In this document: piece by piece, positions 19,205 to 27,780 of the stretch
How the letters are laid out: the number at the start of each line of letters is the position of its first letter
Numbering within the stretch: position 1 is the first letter of the stretch
Assembly (NCBI GenBank): GCA_946479905.1
Contig: CAMLIA010000028.1
Location: 1-29,299, forward strand
Length of the DNA stretch: 29,299 bases
DNA from: an uncultured Frankiales bacterium
Lineage (GTDB): Bacteria; Actinomycetota; Actinomycetes; Mycobacteriales; SCTD01
Reading direction: 5' to 3'
Program-made: the position numbers and the translations under genes
Notes under the pieces: generated by a model
What the model was told of the DNA's origin: nothing
The model's database searches: none
What the model saw: only the letters and a program-made list of their open reading frames with translations

Positions 19205-20286
19205 CGGTGCACGTCGTCCTCGCCGGCGGCGGCTCGGCAGGGCACGTGTCCCCCCTCCTCAGCACGGCGGACGCGCTGCGGCGCCGCCAGCCCGGCATCG
19301 GCATCAGCGCCCTCGGCACCGCGGAGGGCCTCGAGTCGCGGCTCGTGCCGGAGGCGGGGTACGACCTTGTCGTCGTCCCCAAGGTCCCGCTGCCGCGCCG
19401 GCCGACGCTGGACCTGCTCCGGGTGCCCGGCCGGCTGCGTGCCGCGGTCCGGGTCGCACGCGACCACCTCGACGCCGTCGACGCCTCGGTCGTCGTCGGC
19501 TTCGGTGGCTACGTCTCGGTCCCGGCCTACCTCGCGGCCCGCCGGCGAGGGACGCCCATCGTCGTGCACGAGGCCAACGTGCGGGCCGGCATCGCCAACC
19601 GGCTCGGCGCGCGCTGGGCCGCCGTCGTCGCGACCACCGTCCCGACCGGGCTGCGGGGCGAGCGGGTCGTGGGGCTGCCGCTGCGGCGGGACATCACGCG
19701 CCTCGACCGCTCGGCCGAGCGGCCGGCGGCCCGCGCCGCGTTCGGGCTGCGGCCCGACGGCCCGGTGCTGCTGGTCACGGGCGGCTCACTGGGCGCGCGA
19801 CGGCTCAACACCGCCGTCACGGCCGCCGCCGCGGAGCTGGCGCGCGCCGGGGTCCAGGTCCTGCACGTGACGGGGGAGAAGAACGCCGACGACGTCCGCG
19901 CCGCCCTGGGTGCGGCGCCGGCGGGATACCACGTGGTGCCCTACGTCGACGGGATGCAGAACGCTTATGCCGCAAGCGATCTCGCGCTGTGCCGGGCGGG
20001 CATGAACACCTGCGCCGAGCTGGCGGTGGTGGGGCTGCCCGCCGTCTACGTCCCGCTGCCCATCGGCAACGGCGAGCAGGCCCTGAACGCGCGCCCGACC
20101 GTGGACGCAGGGGGTGGGCTGCTGGTGGCCGACGAGGACCTGGACGCGTCCTACGTCACCTCCACGGTGCTGCCGCTGCTGCTGGACGGCGAGCGGCTCG
20201 CGGCCATGGGAGAGGCGGCCCAGCGGCTCGGCCACCCGCATGCCGACGACGAGCTCGCCGCGCTCGTGCTGGGAGCCGCCCGGTGA
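19201..20286 (+). CDS. murG: UDP-N-acetylglucosamine--undecaprenyl-PP-MurNAc-pentapeptide GlcNAc transferase
   Basis: A 361-residue GT28 glycosyltransferase that converts lipid I to lipid II on the inner membrane face. Visible motifs are [13 protein letters not shown] near the N-terminus, [31 protein letters not shown], the donor-binding region [12 protein letters not shown], and [34 protein letters not shown]. The start GTGA overlaps the ftsW stop and the stop overlaps murC in the same way. Length is standard. Confidence 0.95.
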   Translation: MTVHVVLAGGGSAGHVSPLLSTADALRRRQPGIGISALGTAEGLESRLVPEAGYDLVVVPKVPLPRRPTLDLLRVPGRLRAAVRVARDHLDAVDASVVVGFGGYVSVPAYLAARRRGTPIVVHEANVRAGIANRLGARWAAVVATTVPTGLRGERVVGLPLRRDITRLDRSAERPAARAAFGLRPDGPVLLVTGGSLGARRLNTAVTAAAAELARAGVQVLHVTGEKNADDVRAALGAAPAGYHVVPYVDGMQNAYAASDLALCRAGMNTCAELAVVGLPAVYVPLPIGNGEQALNARPTVDAGGGLLVADEDLDASYVTSTVLPLLLDGERLAAMGEAAQRLGHPHADDELAALVLGAAR

Positions 20287-21653
20287 CGCGCGTGCACTTC
20301 ATCGGCATCGGCGGGGCCGGCATGAGCGGCATCGCCCGGGTGCTGCTCGCTCGCGGCACCGCTGTGTCCGGCAGCGACGCCAAGGACTCGCTCGCCATCG
20401 CGTCGCTGCGGGCGCTCGGTGCCGACGTGCACGTCGGGCACGACGCCTCGCACGTCGTCGGCGCGGACGTCGTGGTCGTGTCCACGGCGATCCGGGAGAG
20501 CAACCCCGAGCTGGTCGCGGCCCGGGCCTCCGGCATCCCGGTCCAGCGACGGGCCGAGGCGCTGGCCGAGCTGCTCGTGGGGTACCGCGCGGTCGCCGTC
20601 GCCGGCACCCACGGCAAGACCTCCACCACCTCGATGCTGACCGTGGCCGCGCAGCACTGCGGGGTCGACCCGTCCTTCGCGATCGGCGGCGACCTCAACG
20701 AGGCCGGCAGCAACGCCCACCACGGCAGCGGTGACCTGTTCGTCGTCGAGGCCGACGAGAGCGACGGCAGCTTCCTCGTCTACCACCCGCACGCGGCGAT
20801 CGTCACCAACGTCGAGGCCGACCACCTCGACCACCACGGCACCGCCGAGGCCTACGACCAGGTGTTCCGCGCGTTCGTCGACACCGTGACCGGCTTCCTG
20901 GTGCTGTCCGCCGACGACCCGGGCGCGGTCGCGCTCGCCTCCTACGCCCGCGACCGCGGTTCCGTGGTGCGCACCTACGGCACCGCGGCCGACGCCGACC
21001 TGCGGATGCTCGAGCTGACCTCGAGCGGCGGCACCTCGTCGTACCGGGCGGAGCTCAGGGGGCAGCCGCTCGGGACGGTCACCCTCCAGGTCGCCGGGGA
21101 GCACATGGCCCGCAACAGCGCGGCCGCGCTGCTCACGGCGGTCGAGCTCGGCCTGGCCGCGGACCAGGTGATCGAGGGCCTGGCGAGCTTCACCGGAGTC
21201 CGGCGCCGGATGGAGCTCAAGGGCTCGGCGGCCGGCATCCGCGTCTACGACGACTACGCCCACCACCCGACCGAGGTGCGTGCCCAGCTGCAGGCTGCTC
21301 GCGGGATGGCCGGTGGTGGGCGGCTGATCGCGGTCTTCCAGCCGCACCTGTTCTCGCGGACGCTCACCTTCGCCGAGGGGTTCGGCTCGGCGCTGGCCCT
21401 GGCCGACGAGGTCGTCGTCATGGACGTCTACGGCGCCCGCGAGGACCCGGTCCCCGGCGTCACCGGAGGTCTCGTCGCAGCCGCCGTGACGCTGCCACCC
21501 GAGCACGTGCACTTCGAGCCCTCCTGGACGGCCGTGCCCGCCGCCGTCGTGTCGCGCGCCGTCGCGGGCGATCTCGTGCTCACACTCGGAGCCGGGGACG
21601 TCACGCAGATCGGCCCCGAGGTGCTGAGGCTGCTGGAGGGGGGTGCCTCATGA
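20283..21653 (+). CDS. murC: UDP-N-acetylmuramate--L-alanine ligase
   Basis: A 456-residue Mur ligase that adds the first stem-peptide residue. The N-terminal [13 protein letters not shown] binds UDP-MurNAc, the ATP loop is [12 protein letters not shown] (108-116 core), [10 protein letters not shown] and [11 protein letters not shown] are the central motifs, and [11 protein letters not shown] with FQPHLFSRT marks the C-terminal domain. GTHGKT and DDYAHHP separate MurC from MurD, MurE and MurF. The start and stop are joined to murG (GTGA) and ftsQ (ATGA). Confidence 0.96.
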   Translation: MTRVHFIGIGGAGMSGIARVLLARGTAVSGSDAKDSLAIASLRALGADVHVGHDASHVVGADVVVVSTAIRESNPELVAARASGIPVQRRAEALAELLVGYRAVAVAGTHGKTSTTSMLTVAAQHCGVDPSFAIGGDLNEAGSNAHHGSGDLFVVEADESDGSFLVYHPHAAIVTNVEADHLDHHGTAEAYDQVFRAFVDTVTGFLVLSADDPGAVALASYARDRGSVVRTYGTAADADLRMLELTSSGGTSSYRAELRGQPLGTVTLQVAGEHMARNSAAALLTAVELGLAADQVIEGLASFTGVRRRMELKGSAAGIRVYDDYAHHPTEVRAQLQAARGMAGGGRLIAVFQPHLFSRTLTFAEGFGSALALADEVVVMDVYGAREDPVPGVTGGLVAAAVTLPPEHVHFEPSWTAVPAAVVSRAVAGDLVLTLGAGDVTQIGPEVLRLLEGGAS

Positions 21654-22384
21654 GCAGGACGCCACGCGTCGTGTCCGCGACGCCGCGGCTGCGGGCGCGC
21701 GCGCAGGCCGCCCGTCGCGAGCGGCTCGCGTCGCGGCTGCGCTGGGTCGGCTGGGGGGCGGCGGGCCTGGTGCCGTTCGGGCTGCTCGCCTGGGTGCTGC
21801 TCGGGACGTCTCTGCTCGGCGTGCACAAGGTGGTCGTCGTCGGTGAGCACCGGCTCACCGCGGCAGAGGTGGAGCGGCTGGTCGACGTGCCGCCCGGCAC
21901 ACCGCTGGCCCGCGTCGACACCGGCGCCGTCGCCCGCCGGGTGCGCGGGCTGGAGGCCGTCGCGTCGGTCTCGGTCACGCGCGGCTGGCCGCACACGCTG
22001 CGGGTCGCGGTCGTGGAGCGGACGGCCGCCGTCGCGGTGCCCAACGGCTCCGGCTTCGACCTCCTGGACGACGCCGGCGTGAAGTTCGACAGCGTGCGCG
22101 TCCCGCCGCGCGGCGTCGTGCGGCTGCAGGCCGCTCACGACGACGCCTCCCGGGCCGCGGCGCTGCGCGTCGTGCGCAGCCTTCCCGTCGCCCTGCGCAA
22201 GGTCGTGTGGGTGGTCAGGGCCACGTCGCCGCAGGAGGTCTCGCTCGTGCTGCGCGGCAACCGCGTGGTGATCTGGGGCAGTGCCGACCAGGCCGGCGCA
22301 AAGGCTGCTGCGGCGCTCGCGCTGCTCAAGCTGCCCGGGCGGACCTACGACGTCAGCAGCCCCTCGGTGGTCACCCGGCGCTGA
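21650..22384 (+). CDS. ftsQ: FtsQ, divisome assembly protein with POTRA domain
   Basis: A 244-residue bitopic protein. An Arg-rich cytoplasmic tail (1-30) is followed by one helix (about 31-52), a POTRA domain that begins VHKVVVVGEHRLTAAEVERLV, and the FtsQ beta domain (VERTAAVAVPNGSGFDLLDDAGV and RGNRVVIWGSADQAGAKAAAALALL). FtsQ links FtsL/DivIC and FtsWI to the early divisome. The ATGA overlap with murC fixes the start. In most actinobacteria ftsZ follows directly; here the gene is followed by two minus-strand genes, the first of which overlaps it at the 3' end by 14 bases. Confidence 0.93.
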   Translation: MSRTPRVVSATPRLRARAQAARRERLASRLRWVGWGAAGLVPFGLLAWVLLGTSLLGVHKVVVVGEHRLTAAEVERLVDVPPGTPLARVDTGAVARRVRGLEAVASVSVTRGWPHTLRVAVVERTAAVAVPNGSGFDLLDDAGVKFDSVRVPPRGVVRLQAAHDDASRAAALRVVRSLPVALRKVVWVVRATSPQEVSLVLRGNRVVIWGSADQAGAKAAAALALLKLPGRTYDVSSPSVVTRR

Positions 22385-22652
22385 GCCGCCTGCGGTGCTT
22401 GATCAGCGTCAGGCCGATGGCGCCGGAGCAGACCGACAGCGTGCCCAGCACGATCATCCAGGGGCGGCCCACGGGGCTCCCGCTGTAGCGGTCGTGCACG
22501 CACGTGGTCGCCGTCTTCGCGGGGACGCACTGCACCCTGTCGTGGTTGAGGGTCCGAGGGCCCTCGACGACCCGCATGCCGACGAGCACGACGGTCGTGG
22601 CGATGACGAGCGCACAGGCCACGATCCCCAGCGTCGTCAGCCGTCTCTCCAC
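22371..22652 (-). CDS. Small two-helix membrane protein of unknown function
   Basis: A 93-residue protein with hydrophobic helices at about residues 8-27 and 65-83. The loop between them holds two cysteines, in VQCVPAKTATTCVHD, that could form a disulfide if the loop is outside. The C-terminus is basic (KHRRRL), which favours both ends being cytoplasmic. Third codon positions are nearly all G or C, which supports real coding. The GTG start at 22652 has no clear Shine-Dalgarno sequence. The stop lies 14 bases inside the end of ftsQ, so the two genes converge. It lies 25 bases after the M20 gene and may be cotranscribed with it. No family was recognised. Confidence 0.65.
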   Translation of the reverse strand: MERRLTTLGIVACALVIATTVVLVGMRVVEGPRTLNHDRVQCVPAKTATTCVHDRYSGSPVGRPWMIVLGTLSVCSGAIGLTLIKHRRRLSAG

Positions 22653-22677
22653 GCGAGCAGCCTAAGTGGGGCTCCGG

Positions 22678-23943
22678 TCAGCAGGTGCCGCACACCTCGG
22701 CCGCCAGCAGGACCAGTGCCTGGGTGACCTGGACGAGCTCGTCGACAGGCACCGACTCGTCGGGGGCGTGCGCCTGCCGGACGTCGCCAGGTCCGTAGTG
22801 GACGGTCGGGATCCCCGCCGCCGTCAGCAGCCGCAGGTCGGAGCCGTAGGGCGCGCCGTGCACCGGGGCCTCGCGGCCGGTGACCGTCCGGTGCACCTGG
22901 CAGACCTGGTCCAGCAGCGGGTCGCCGGCGGGCAGCATCCCCGGCGCGAACTGGCCGCCGTACCACTGCACCTCGACCGGGTGGCCGAGCGCGGCCAGGC
23001 ACTGCTCGAACTCGGCGCGGGCGTGCTCGACGGACTCCTCGAGGGCGACACCCAGCCGACCCTCGGCGACCAGCAGGTCCGGCACGCTCGACGGCCAGTC
23101 ACCTGCCCGCAGGGTGCCGACCGAGAGCGGGTACGGGATGGGCCGGTGCGCCATCAGCGGGTGCGTGCGCGCGTTGCGGCGGGCCTCCAGGTCGCGAAGC
23201 GCCTGGTGGACCCGCACGTAGACGTCGAGCACGTCGACGCCCTCGTCGCGGACGCTGGCGTGCGCAGAGGTGCCGCGGATGACGAGCCGGAACGTCAGGG
23301 CGCCCGCGCACGCCGGCACCACGGCCAGCGACGTGGGCTCGCACACGACGGCGACGTCACCCCCGTGCCCCCGGCGCAGCGTCGCGAAGGTGCCCAGCCC
23401 GCCGTCCTCCTCCCCGACGACGCTCTGCACCGTCAGCCGCCCCCGCAGCCGCACCCCTGCCTCCGCGAGCACGGTCGCCGCCATCACCTGGCAGGCCAGG
23501 CCGCCCTTCATGTCGCACGCGCCGCGGCCGACCACCGAGCCGGCGTGCAGCGCGCCGGACCACGGGTCCACCGACCAGCTGCTGCGGTCGCCCACGGGCA
23601 CCACGTCGATGTGGCCGTTGAGCACGAGCGCCGGCCCCTCGCCCGACCCCATCGACCCGACCAGGCCCCAGGCGTCGACGCGGGGGGCCTCCATGCCCGG
23701 GAACCCTGCTGCGGAGGTCGTGGTCGGCAGGTCGATCTCCCACAGGTCCGTGTCGAGGCCGGCCGACGCGAGGCGGGCGGCGAGCACCTGCTGCGCCTCA
23801 CCCTCGGCCGCCGAGCCCGTGACGGAGGGGATGCGGACCAGGTCCTGGAGCAGCGCCGTGAGCCGGTCCGCGGAGACGGCGTCGAGCGCCTCGGTGAGGG
23901 CACGACCATGGGCTGCGGCGCGTTGTCTCGTGTGCACGGTCAC
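22678..23943 (-). CDS. M20 family metallopeptidase (ArgE/DapE/ACY1-type deacylase)
   Basis: A 421-residue zinc amidohydrolase. Metal ligands and catalytic residues are visible: LNGHIDVVP (His111, Asp113), GRGACDMKGG (Asp144 bridging), GEEDGG (Glu178 catalytic base, Glu179), CEPTS (Glu202) and VHYGPGD near the C-terminus (last His). The region between about 210 and 320 is the dimerisation lid. Such enzymes cleave N-acyl groups or dipeptides; acetylornithine, succinyl-diaminopimelate and acyl-amino acids are all possible substrates, and the protein is longer than typical DapE. The GTG at 23943 is the first sensible start before the conserved N-terminal helix, but no Shine-Dalgarno sequence supports it. 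It is divergent from the GGDEF gene across 67 bases. Confidence 0.88.
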   Translation of the reverse strand: MTVHTRQRAAAHGRALTEALDAVSADRLTALLQDLVRIPSVTGSAAEGEAQQVLAARLASAGLDTDLWEIDLPTTTSAAGFPGMEAPRVDAWGLVGSMGSGEGPALVLNGHIDVVPVGDRSSWSVDPWSGALHAGSVVGRGACDMKGGLACQVMAATVLAEAGVRLRGRLTVQSVVGEEDGGLGTFATLRRGHGGDVAVVCEPTSLAVVPACAGALTFRLVIRGTSAHASVRDEGVDVLDVYVRVHQALRDLEARRNARTHPLMAHRPIPYPLSVGTLRAGDWPSSVPDLLVAEGRLGVALEESVEHARAEFEQCLAALGHPVEVQWYGGQFAPGMLPAGDPLLDQVCQVHRTVTGREAPVHGAPYGSDLRLLTAAGIPTVHYGPGDVRQAHAPDESVPVDELVQVTQALVLLAAEVCGTC

Positions 23944-24010
23944 AGAGTGGCTGAATGGAGCCCGGCGTGAAGGCAGAACGGCAGGGAAGGGGGGCCGAGA
24001 GGAGGTCCGC

Positions 24011-24979
24011 GTGAGCACCCAGTCAGATGCGAGGGCAGAGCGTGCCCGTCGCACCATGCGCGTCCTGGCCACCAGTGCCGACGTGTTCGAGACGTTCTTC
24101 GACCACGCGCGCATCGGGCTCGCCCTGACCGACCTCTCCGGCTGCTACGTGCGGGTCAACGAGACCTATGCCGGCCTGCTCGGCCGGCACCCGGAGGACC
24201 TGGTCGGTGTCTCGTTGACCGAGGTGCTGCACCCTGACGACCGCGAGACGGAGCTCGCCCGGGTCCACGAGCTGCTGACGGGGCGGCAGTCCAGCCTCAG
24301 CGCGGAGGAGCGGTACGTCGGTCCCGACGGTCAGGTCCTCTGGGTGCTGCACGGCGTGTCGGTCGTGCGCGACGAGCAGGGGACACCTGCGTGGTTCGCC
24401 GTGAGCGCGCAGGACATCACCGAGCGCCGCAAGGTCGAGTCCGACCTGCGGGAGCTGACGGCGACCCTGACCGAGCGCGCCGTCCGGGACCCGCTCACCG
24501 GCCTGGCGAACCGCACGCTGCTCCAGGAACGGCTGCGGTCGGTGCTGGCCCGCGACGCGCGCACGGGGGACAGCACGGCCGTGCTCTTCCTCGACCTCGA
24601 CGGCTTCAAGGCGGTCAACGACAAGTACGGCCACACGGTCGGCGACGAGGTGCTCGTGACCGTCGCGAAGCGGCTCGCCGCCGCGGTGCGGCCCTCCGAC
24701 ACCGTCGCGCGGATCGGGGGAGACGAGTTCGTCGTCCTCGTCGAGGGCACCGCACCGGGCGACCTCGACACGGTCGTGGGACGACTCCGGGAGGCCGTCT
24801 GCCAGCCGCTCCCAACCCTCGACCTCGAGGTGGGGGTGAGCATCGGTGTCGCGACCTCGACACGCGGCGAGGCGGAGCCGCGCACGCTCCTGAACGCGGC
24901 CGACAAGGCCATGTACACGGTCAAGCGGCAGGCCAAGGACGGCGAGAAGTCCGTCACACGCCACGCGCACGACGGTTGA
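24011..24979 (+). CDS. PAS-GGDEF diguanylate cyclase
   Basis: A 322-residue soluble protein with no membrane helix. A PAS sensor domain spans about residues 24-139 (NETYAGLLGRHPEDLVG, LHPDDRE, then the PAC end AQDITERRKVE). A short linker helix leads to the GGDEF domain (155-310), starting DPLTGLANR, with FLDLDGFKAVNDKYGH (metal and GTP binding) and an intact GGDEF (236-240). RPSD at 227-230, five residues ahead of GGDEF, is the I-site for feedback inhibition by c-di-GMP. It should therefore make c-di-GMP from two GTP. No EAL domain is present. The GTG at 24011 follows GAGGAGG with good spacing. Its place between ftsQ and ftsZ is unusual. Confidence 0.93.
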   Translation: MSTQSDARAERARRTMRVLATSADVFETFFDHARIGLALTDLSGCYVRVNETYAGLLGRHPEDLVGVSLTEVLHPDDRETELARVHELLTGRQSSLSAEERYVGPDGQVLWVLHGVSVVRDEQGTPAWFAVSAQDITERRKVESDLRELTATLTERAVRDPLTGLANRTLLQERLRSVLARDARTGDSTAVLFLDLDGFKAVNDKYGHTVGDEVLVTVAKRLAAAVRPSDTVARIGGDEFVVLVEGTAPGDLDTVVGRLREAVCQPLPTLDLEVGVSIGVATSTRGEAEPRTLLNAADKAMYTVKRQAKDGEKSVTRHAHDG

Positions 24980-25060
24980 CCTGCCGGACGGACGCCCTTA
25001 CCGTCTCGCGGCACGACAGGTTGACATAACTATAAGGGTCTACCTGAGGGTGAGGGTCGG
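24976..25060 (+). promoter_or_regulatory. Probable ftsZ promoter and leader region
   Basis: Two -35-like elements are visible: TTGACC (24976-24981) with TACCGT (24999-25004) 17 bases on, and TTGACA (25021-25026) inside an AT-rich island, TTGACATAACTATAAG (25021-25036), that stands out in this GC-rich window. No good -10 is spaced correctly from the second. AGGGT recurs at 25035, 25047 and 25053, which might be a regulator site. The 197-base gap before ftsZ is otherwise without features. Because ftsZ is cut off from ftsQ here, it must rely on signals in this gap or on read-through from the GGDEF gene. Confidence 0.55.
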
Positions 25061-25176
25061 TGCGCCGGCCGGCACGCGGCGTCTTCCCTGCGCCACGAGC
25101 CCACCCGTTCGGCAAGGAACGAATCGGCGTGCGGGAGATCCCTGCACGAGCGCGACACGAAGGGCCGTCCAGCACC

Positions 25177-26325
25177 GTGGCTGCACCGCAGAACTACCTC
25201 GCCGTGATCAAGGTCGTCGGCATCGGAGGCGGCGGGGTCAACGCCGTCAACCGCATGATCGAGGTCGGCCTCAAGGGCGTCGAGTTCATCGCGATCAACA
25301 CCGACGCGCAGGCGCTGCTGATGAGCGACGCCGACGTCAAGCTCGACGTCGGCCGCGAGCTGACCCGGGGCCTGGGCGCGGGCGCCAACCCGGACGTCGG
25401 CAAGCACGCCGCCGAGGACCACCGCGACGAGATCGAGGAGGTGCTCAAGGGCGCCGACATGGTCTTCGTGACGGCCGGCGAGGGCGGCGGCACCGGCACC
25501 GGCGGCGCGCCCGTCGTCGCCTCCGTGGCGCGCTCGCTCGGGGCCCTCACCATCGGTGTGGTGACGCGCCCGTTCTCCTTCGAGGGCCGCCGCCGGGCGA
25601 GCCAGGCCGAGGAGGGCATCGAGTCGCTGCGCTCCGAGGTCGACACCCTCATCGTCATCCCGAACGACCGGCTGCTGTCCATCAGCGACAAGCAGGTCTC
25701 GGTGATGGACGCCTTCAAGAGCGCCGACCAGGTGCTGCTGTCCGGTGTGCAGGGGATCACCGACCTGATCACGACACCGGGTCTCATCAACCTCGACTTC
25801 GCCGACGTCAAGTCCGTGATGCGCGGGGCCGGTTCGGCCCTGATGGGCATCGGCTCGGCCCGCGGTGACGACCGCTCCATCGTGGCCGCCGAGATGGCCA
25901 TCGCGAGCCCGCTGCTCGAGGCCAGCATGGACGGTGCGCACGGCGTCCTGCTGTCGATCGCCGGTGGCAGCGACCTCGGGCTCTTCGAGATCAACGAGGC
26001 CGCTCAGCTCGTGGCGGACGCCGCGCACCCGGACGCCAACATCATCTTCGGCGCGGTCATCGACGACGCCCTCGGCGACGAGGTGCGGGTGACCGTGATC
26101 GCCGCCGGCTTCGACGGCGGCGCGCCTGCGTACAAGAAGGTCGAGCCGCGACGCCAGCCGGTCGTCGAGCCCGAGCCGGTCATGGCCGAGCCCGAGCTCG
26201 AGGAGCCGGTCGTCCGCCGGCCCGAGCCGACCTACGCCGCGCCTGCCGCGGCCGCAGCGCCGGAGCGGCCCCGCCGCACGGTCGTCTTCGAGGACGACCT
26301 CGACGTGCCCGACTTCCTGAAGTAG
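25177..26325 (+). CDS. ftsZ: Cell division protein FtsZ
   Basis: A 382-residue tubulin-like GTPase that forms the Z ring. [16 protein letters not shown] binds nucleotide, the tubulin signature [12 protein letters not shown] is at 101-112, and the T7 loop [11 protein letters not shown] (Asp207, Asp210) supplies the catalytic acids. A Pro/Glu/Ala-rich linker (about 325-370) ends in the conserved tail [10 protein letters not shown], which binds SepF and other partners. The GTG at 25177 gives [13 protein letters not shown], the standard actinobacterial N-terminus; the in-frame extension up to 25060 is rejected on that ground. The ribosome binding site is weak. Confidence 0.98.
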   Translation: MAAPQNYLAVIKVVGIGGGGVNAVNRMIEVGLKGVEFIAINTDAQALLMSDADVKLDVGRELTRGLGAGANPDVGKHAAEDHRDEIEEVLKGADMVFVTAGEGGGTGTGGAPVVASVARSLGALTIGVVTRPFSFEGRRRASQAEEGIESLRSEVDTLIVIPNDRLLSISDKQVSVMDAFKSADQVLLSGVQGITDLITTPGLINLDFADVKSVMRGAGSALMGIGSARGDDRSIVAAEMAIASPLLEASMDGAHGVLLSIAGGSDLGLFEINEAAQLVADAAHPDANIIFGAVIDDALGDEVRVTVIAAGFDGGAPAYKKVEPRRQPVVEPEPVMAEPELEEPVVRRPEPTYAAPAAAAAPERPRRTVVFEDDLDVPDFLK

Positions 26326-26328
26326 CCC

Positions 26329-27045
26329 GTGCTCGAGGCGGGACTGCCTGCCCCTGCGCACGGCGTCTTCACGACGCGCCAGGGCGGCGCGAGTCGCCCC
26401 CCGTGGGACAGCCTGAACCTCGCGGTGCACGTCGACGACGCCTTCGCGACGGTGCAGCGCAACCGCGAGCTCGTCGTCGAGCAGCTCGGCCTCGAGGGCC
26501 TGGCGTTCGGCAAGCAGGTGCACGGCAACGGCGTCCGCGTCGTCCGGGGGCTCTCGAACAAGACCCGCCGTGGGCTCGACGACACCGACGGCCTCGTGAC
26601 GTCGGTGCCAGGGATCGGCCTGGCGATGATGGCCGCCGACTGCCTGCCGGTGCTGCTCGCCTCCGACGGTGTCGTGGGTGCCGCGCACGTCGGCCGCCCC
26701 GGTCTGGTCAAGGGCGTCCTGCGCGAGGTGGTCCGGGTGATGCGTGCCGAGGGCGCCGGTGACATCACCGCCGTCATCGGCCCCGGCATCTGCGGCGGCT
26801 GCTACGAGCTGCCGCCGTCGCTGGCGGGCGAGGTGGAGAAGGCGGTGCCCGGCTGCCGCGCCACCACCCGGCAGGGCACGACCTCGGTCGACCTCGTCGC
26901 CGGGGCCACCTCCCAGCTCGCCCGGGAGGGCATTCGGGCGGCGGCCGTCGGCGGCTGCACCCTCGAGCAGCCGGAGCTCTTCTACTCCTACCGGCGGGAC
27001 GGCGTCACGGGGCGGCACGCTGGCGTCGTCTGGCTGAGCCCGTGA
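26329..27045 (+). CDS. pgeF: Peptidoglycan editing factor PgeF (YfiH/YlmD, multicopper-oxidase-like)
   Basis: A 238-residue protein of the YfiH family. Metal-binding residues are visible in KQVHGNGVRVV (His), MAADCLPVLLAS (Cys) and AAHVGRPGLVKGV (His). IGPGICGGCYELP and the C-terminal DGVTGRHAGVVWLSP are also characteristic. By family knowledge it removes wrongly placed L-Ser from UDP-MurNAc-linked precursors and has purine nucleoside activity in some members. The GTG start lies 3 bases after the ftsZ stop without a visible Shine-Dalgarno sequence, so translation is probably coupled. Its stop overlaps the yggS start (GTGA). Confidence 0.93.
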   Translation: MLEAGLPAPAHGVFTTRQGGASRPPWDSLNLAVHVDDAFATVQRNRELVVEQLGLEGLAFGKQVHGNGVRVVRGLSNKTRRGLDDTDGLVTSVPGIGLAMMAADCLPVLLASDGVVGAAHVGRPGLVKGVLREVVRVMRAEGAGDITAVIGPGICGGCYELPPSLAGEVEKAVPGCRATTRQGTTSVDLVAGATSQLAREGIRAAAVGGCTLEQPELFYSYRRDGVTGRHAGVVWLSP

Positions 27046-27731
27046 GCCGCCGGGACGAGCTCGTCGCCAACCTGGCCGAGGTGGAGGAGCGGATCCGGGC
27101 GGCCTGCGCCGCCGCCGGCAGGTGCCGCGACGAGGTCACGCTGATCGCCGTCACCAAGACCTGGCCGGTCGGCGACTGCGAGCTGCTGCGCGACCTCGGC
27201 GTCGTCGACCTCGGCGAGAACCGTGTGCAGGAGGCCGCCGAGAAGGCCGCCCAGGTACGAGGTGTGCGGTGGCACTTCGTCGGCTCGGTCCAGACGAACA
27301 AGGCACGTGCGGTCGCGGCGTTCGCCGACGTCGTGCACAGCGCCGACCGCCCGTCGCTGGTCTCGGTGCTCGGTGACGGCGCCGTCCGCGCCGGCCGCAC
27401 CGTCGACGTGCTGCTGCAGGTCAGCCTCGACGGGGACCCGGCCCGCGGAGGTGCCGAGCCCGCTGCCGTACCCGGCCTCGCCGAGCAGGTCGTCGGGACA
27501 GCCGGCCTGCGACTGGCGGGCGTGATGGCCATCGCCCCGCTGGGCGCCGACCCCGAGATCGCGTTCGCGCGGCTGGCCGACGTCGCACGGCAGCTGCGGG
27601 CCGACCACCCGCAGGCGACCGTCATCAGCGCCGGCATGTCGGGTGACCTCGAGCAGGCCGTCGCGGCCGGAGCCACGCACCTGCGTGTCGGGACGGCCGT
27701 GTTGGGCGCTCGACCGGCCCCCCTCCGGTAG
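27042..27731 (+). CDS. yggS: PLP homeostasis protein, YggS/YlmE family
   Basis: A 229-residue single-domain PLP-binding TIM barrel. The Schiff-base lysine is in LIAVTKTWP (Lys39); LGENRVQEA, HFVGSVQTNKA and the phosphate-binding ISAGMSGDLEQAV with THLRVGTAVLGAR match the family. These proteins keep pyridoxal phosphate and amino acid pools balanced and have no known catalytic turnover. The GTGA overlap with pgeF sets the start. The ftsZ-pgeF-yggS-sepF order is conserved across actinobacteria. Confidence 0.94.
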   Translation: MSRRDELVANLAEVEERIRAACAAAGRCRDEVTLIAVTKTWPVGDCELLRDLGVVDLGENRVQEAAEKAAQVRGVRWHFVGSVQTNKARAVAAFADVVHSADRPSLVSVLGDGAVRAGRTVDVLLQVSLDGDPARGGAEPAAVPGLAEQVVGTAGLRLAGVMAIAPLGADPEIAFARLADVARQLRADHPQATVISAGMSGDLEQAVAAGATHLRVGTAVLGARPAPLR

Positions 27732-27734
27732 GCT
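27729..27734 (+). promoter_or_regulatory. Candidate -10 element upstream of sepF
   Basis: TAGGCT overlaps the yggS stop and fits TANNNT. Transcription would begin near 27741, about 40 bases before the sepF ATG. No -35 with proper spacing is seen, so the call is tentative. Confidence 0.35.
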
Positions 27735-27780
27735 CGGCGCAGTCTCTCTGCAGTTCCCACCAGTGATCGAGGAGCACGAC

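Noticed and set aside
22678..23943. Naming the M20 enzyme DapE because of the dcw location
   Set aside because: The motifs are shared by the whole M20 family and the length is greater than typical DapE; location alone does not define the substrate.
23944..24114. Longer N-terminus for the M20 peptidase
   Set aside because: The extension overlaps the start of the GGDEF gene, is rich in Arg and Ser, and lies outside the conserved fold.
25060..25176. In-frame N-terminal extension of FtsZ
   Set aside because: The standard actinobacterial FtsZ begins [13 protein letters not shown], which matches the GTG at 25177; the extension looks like leader sequence with promoter-like AT-rich DNA just before it.
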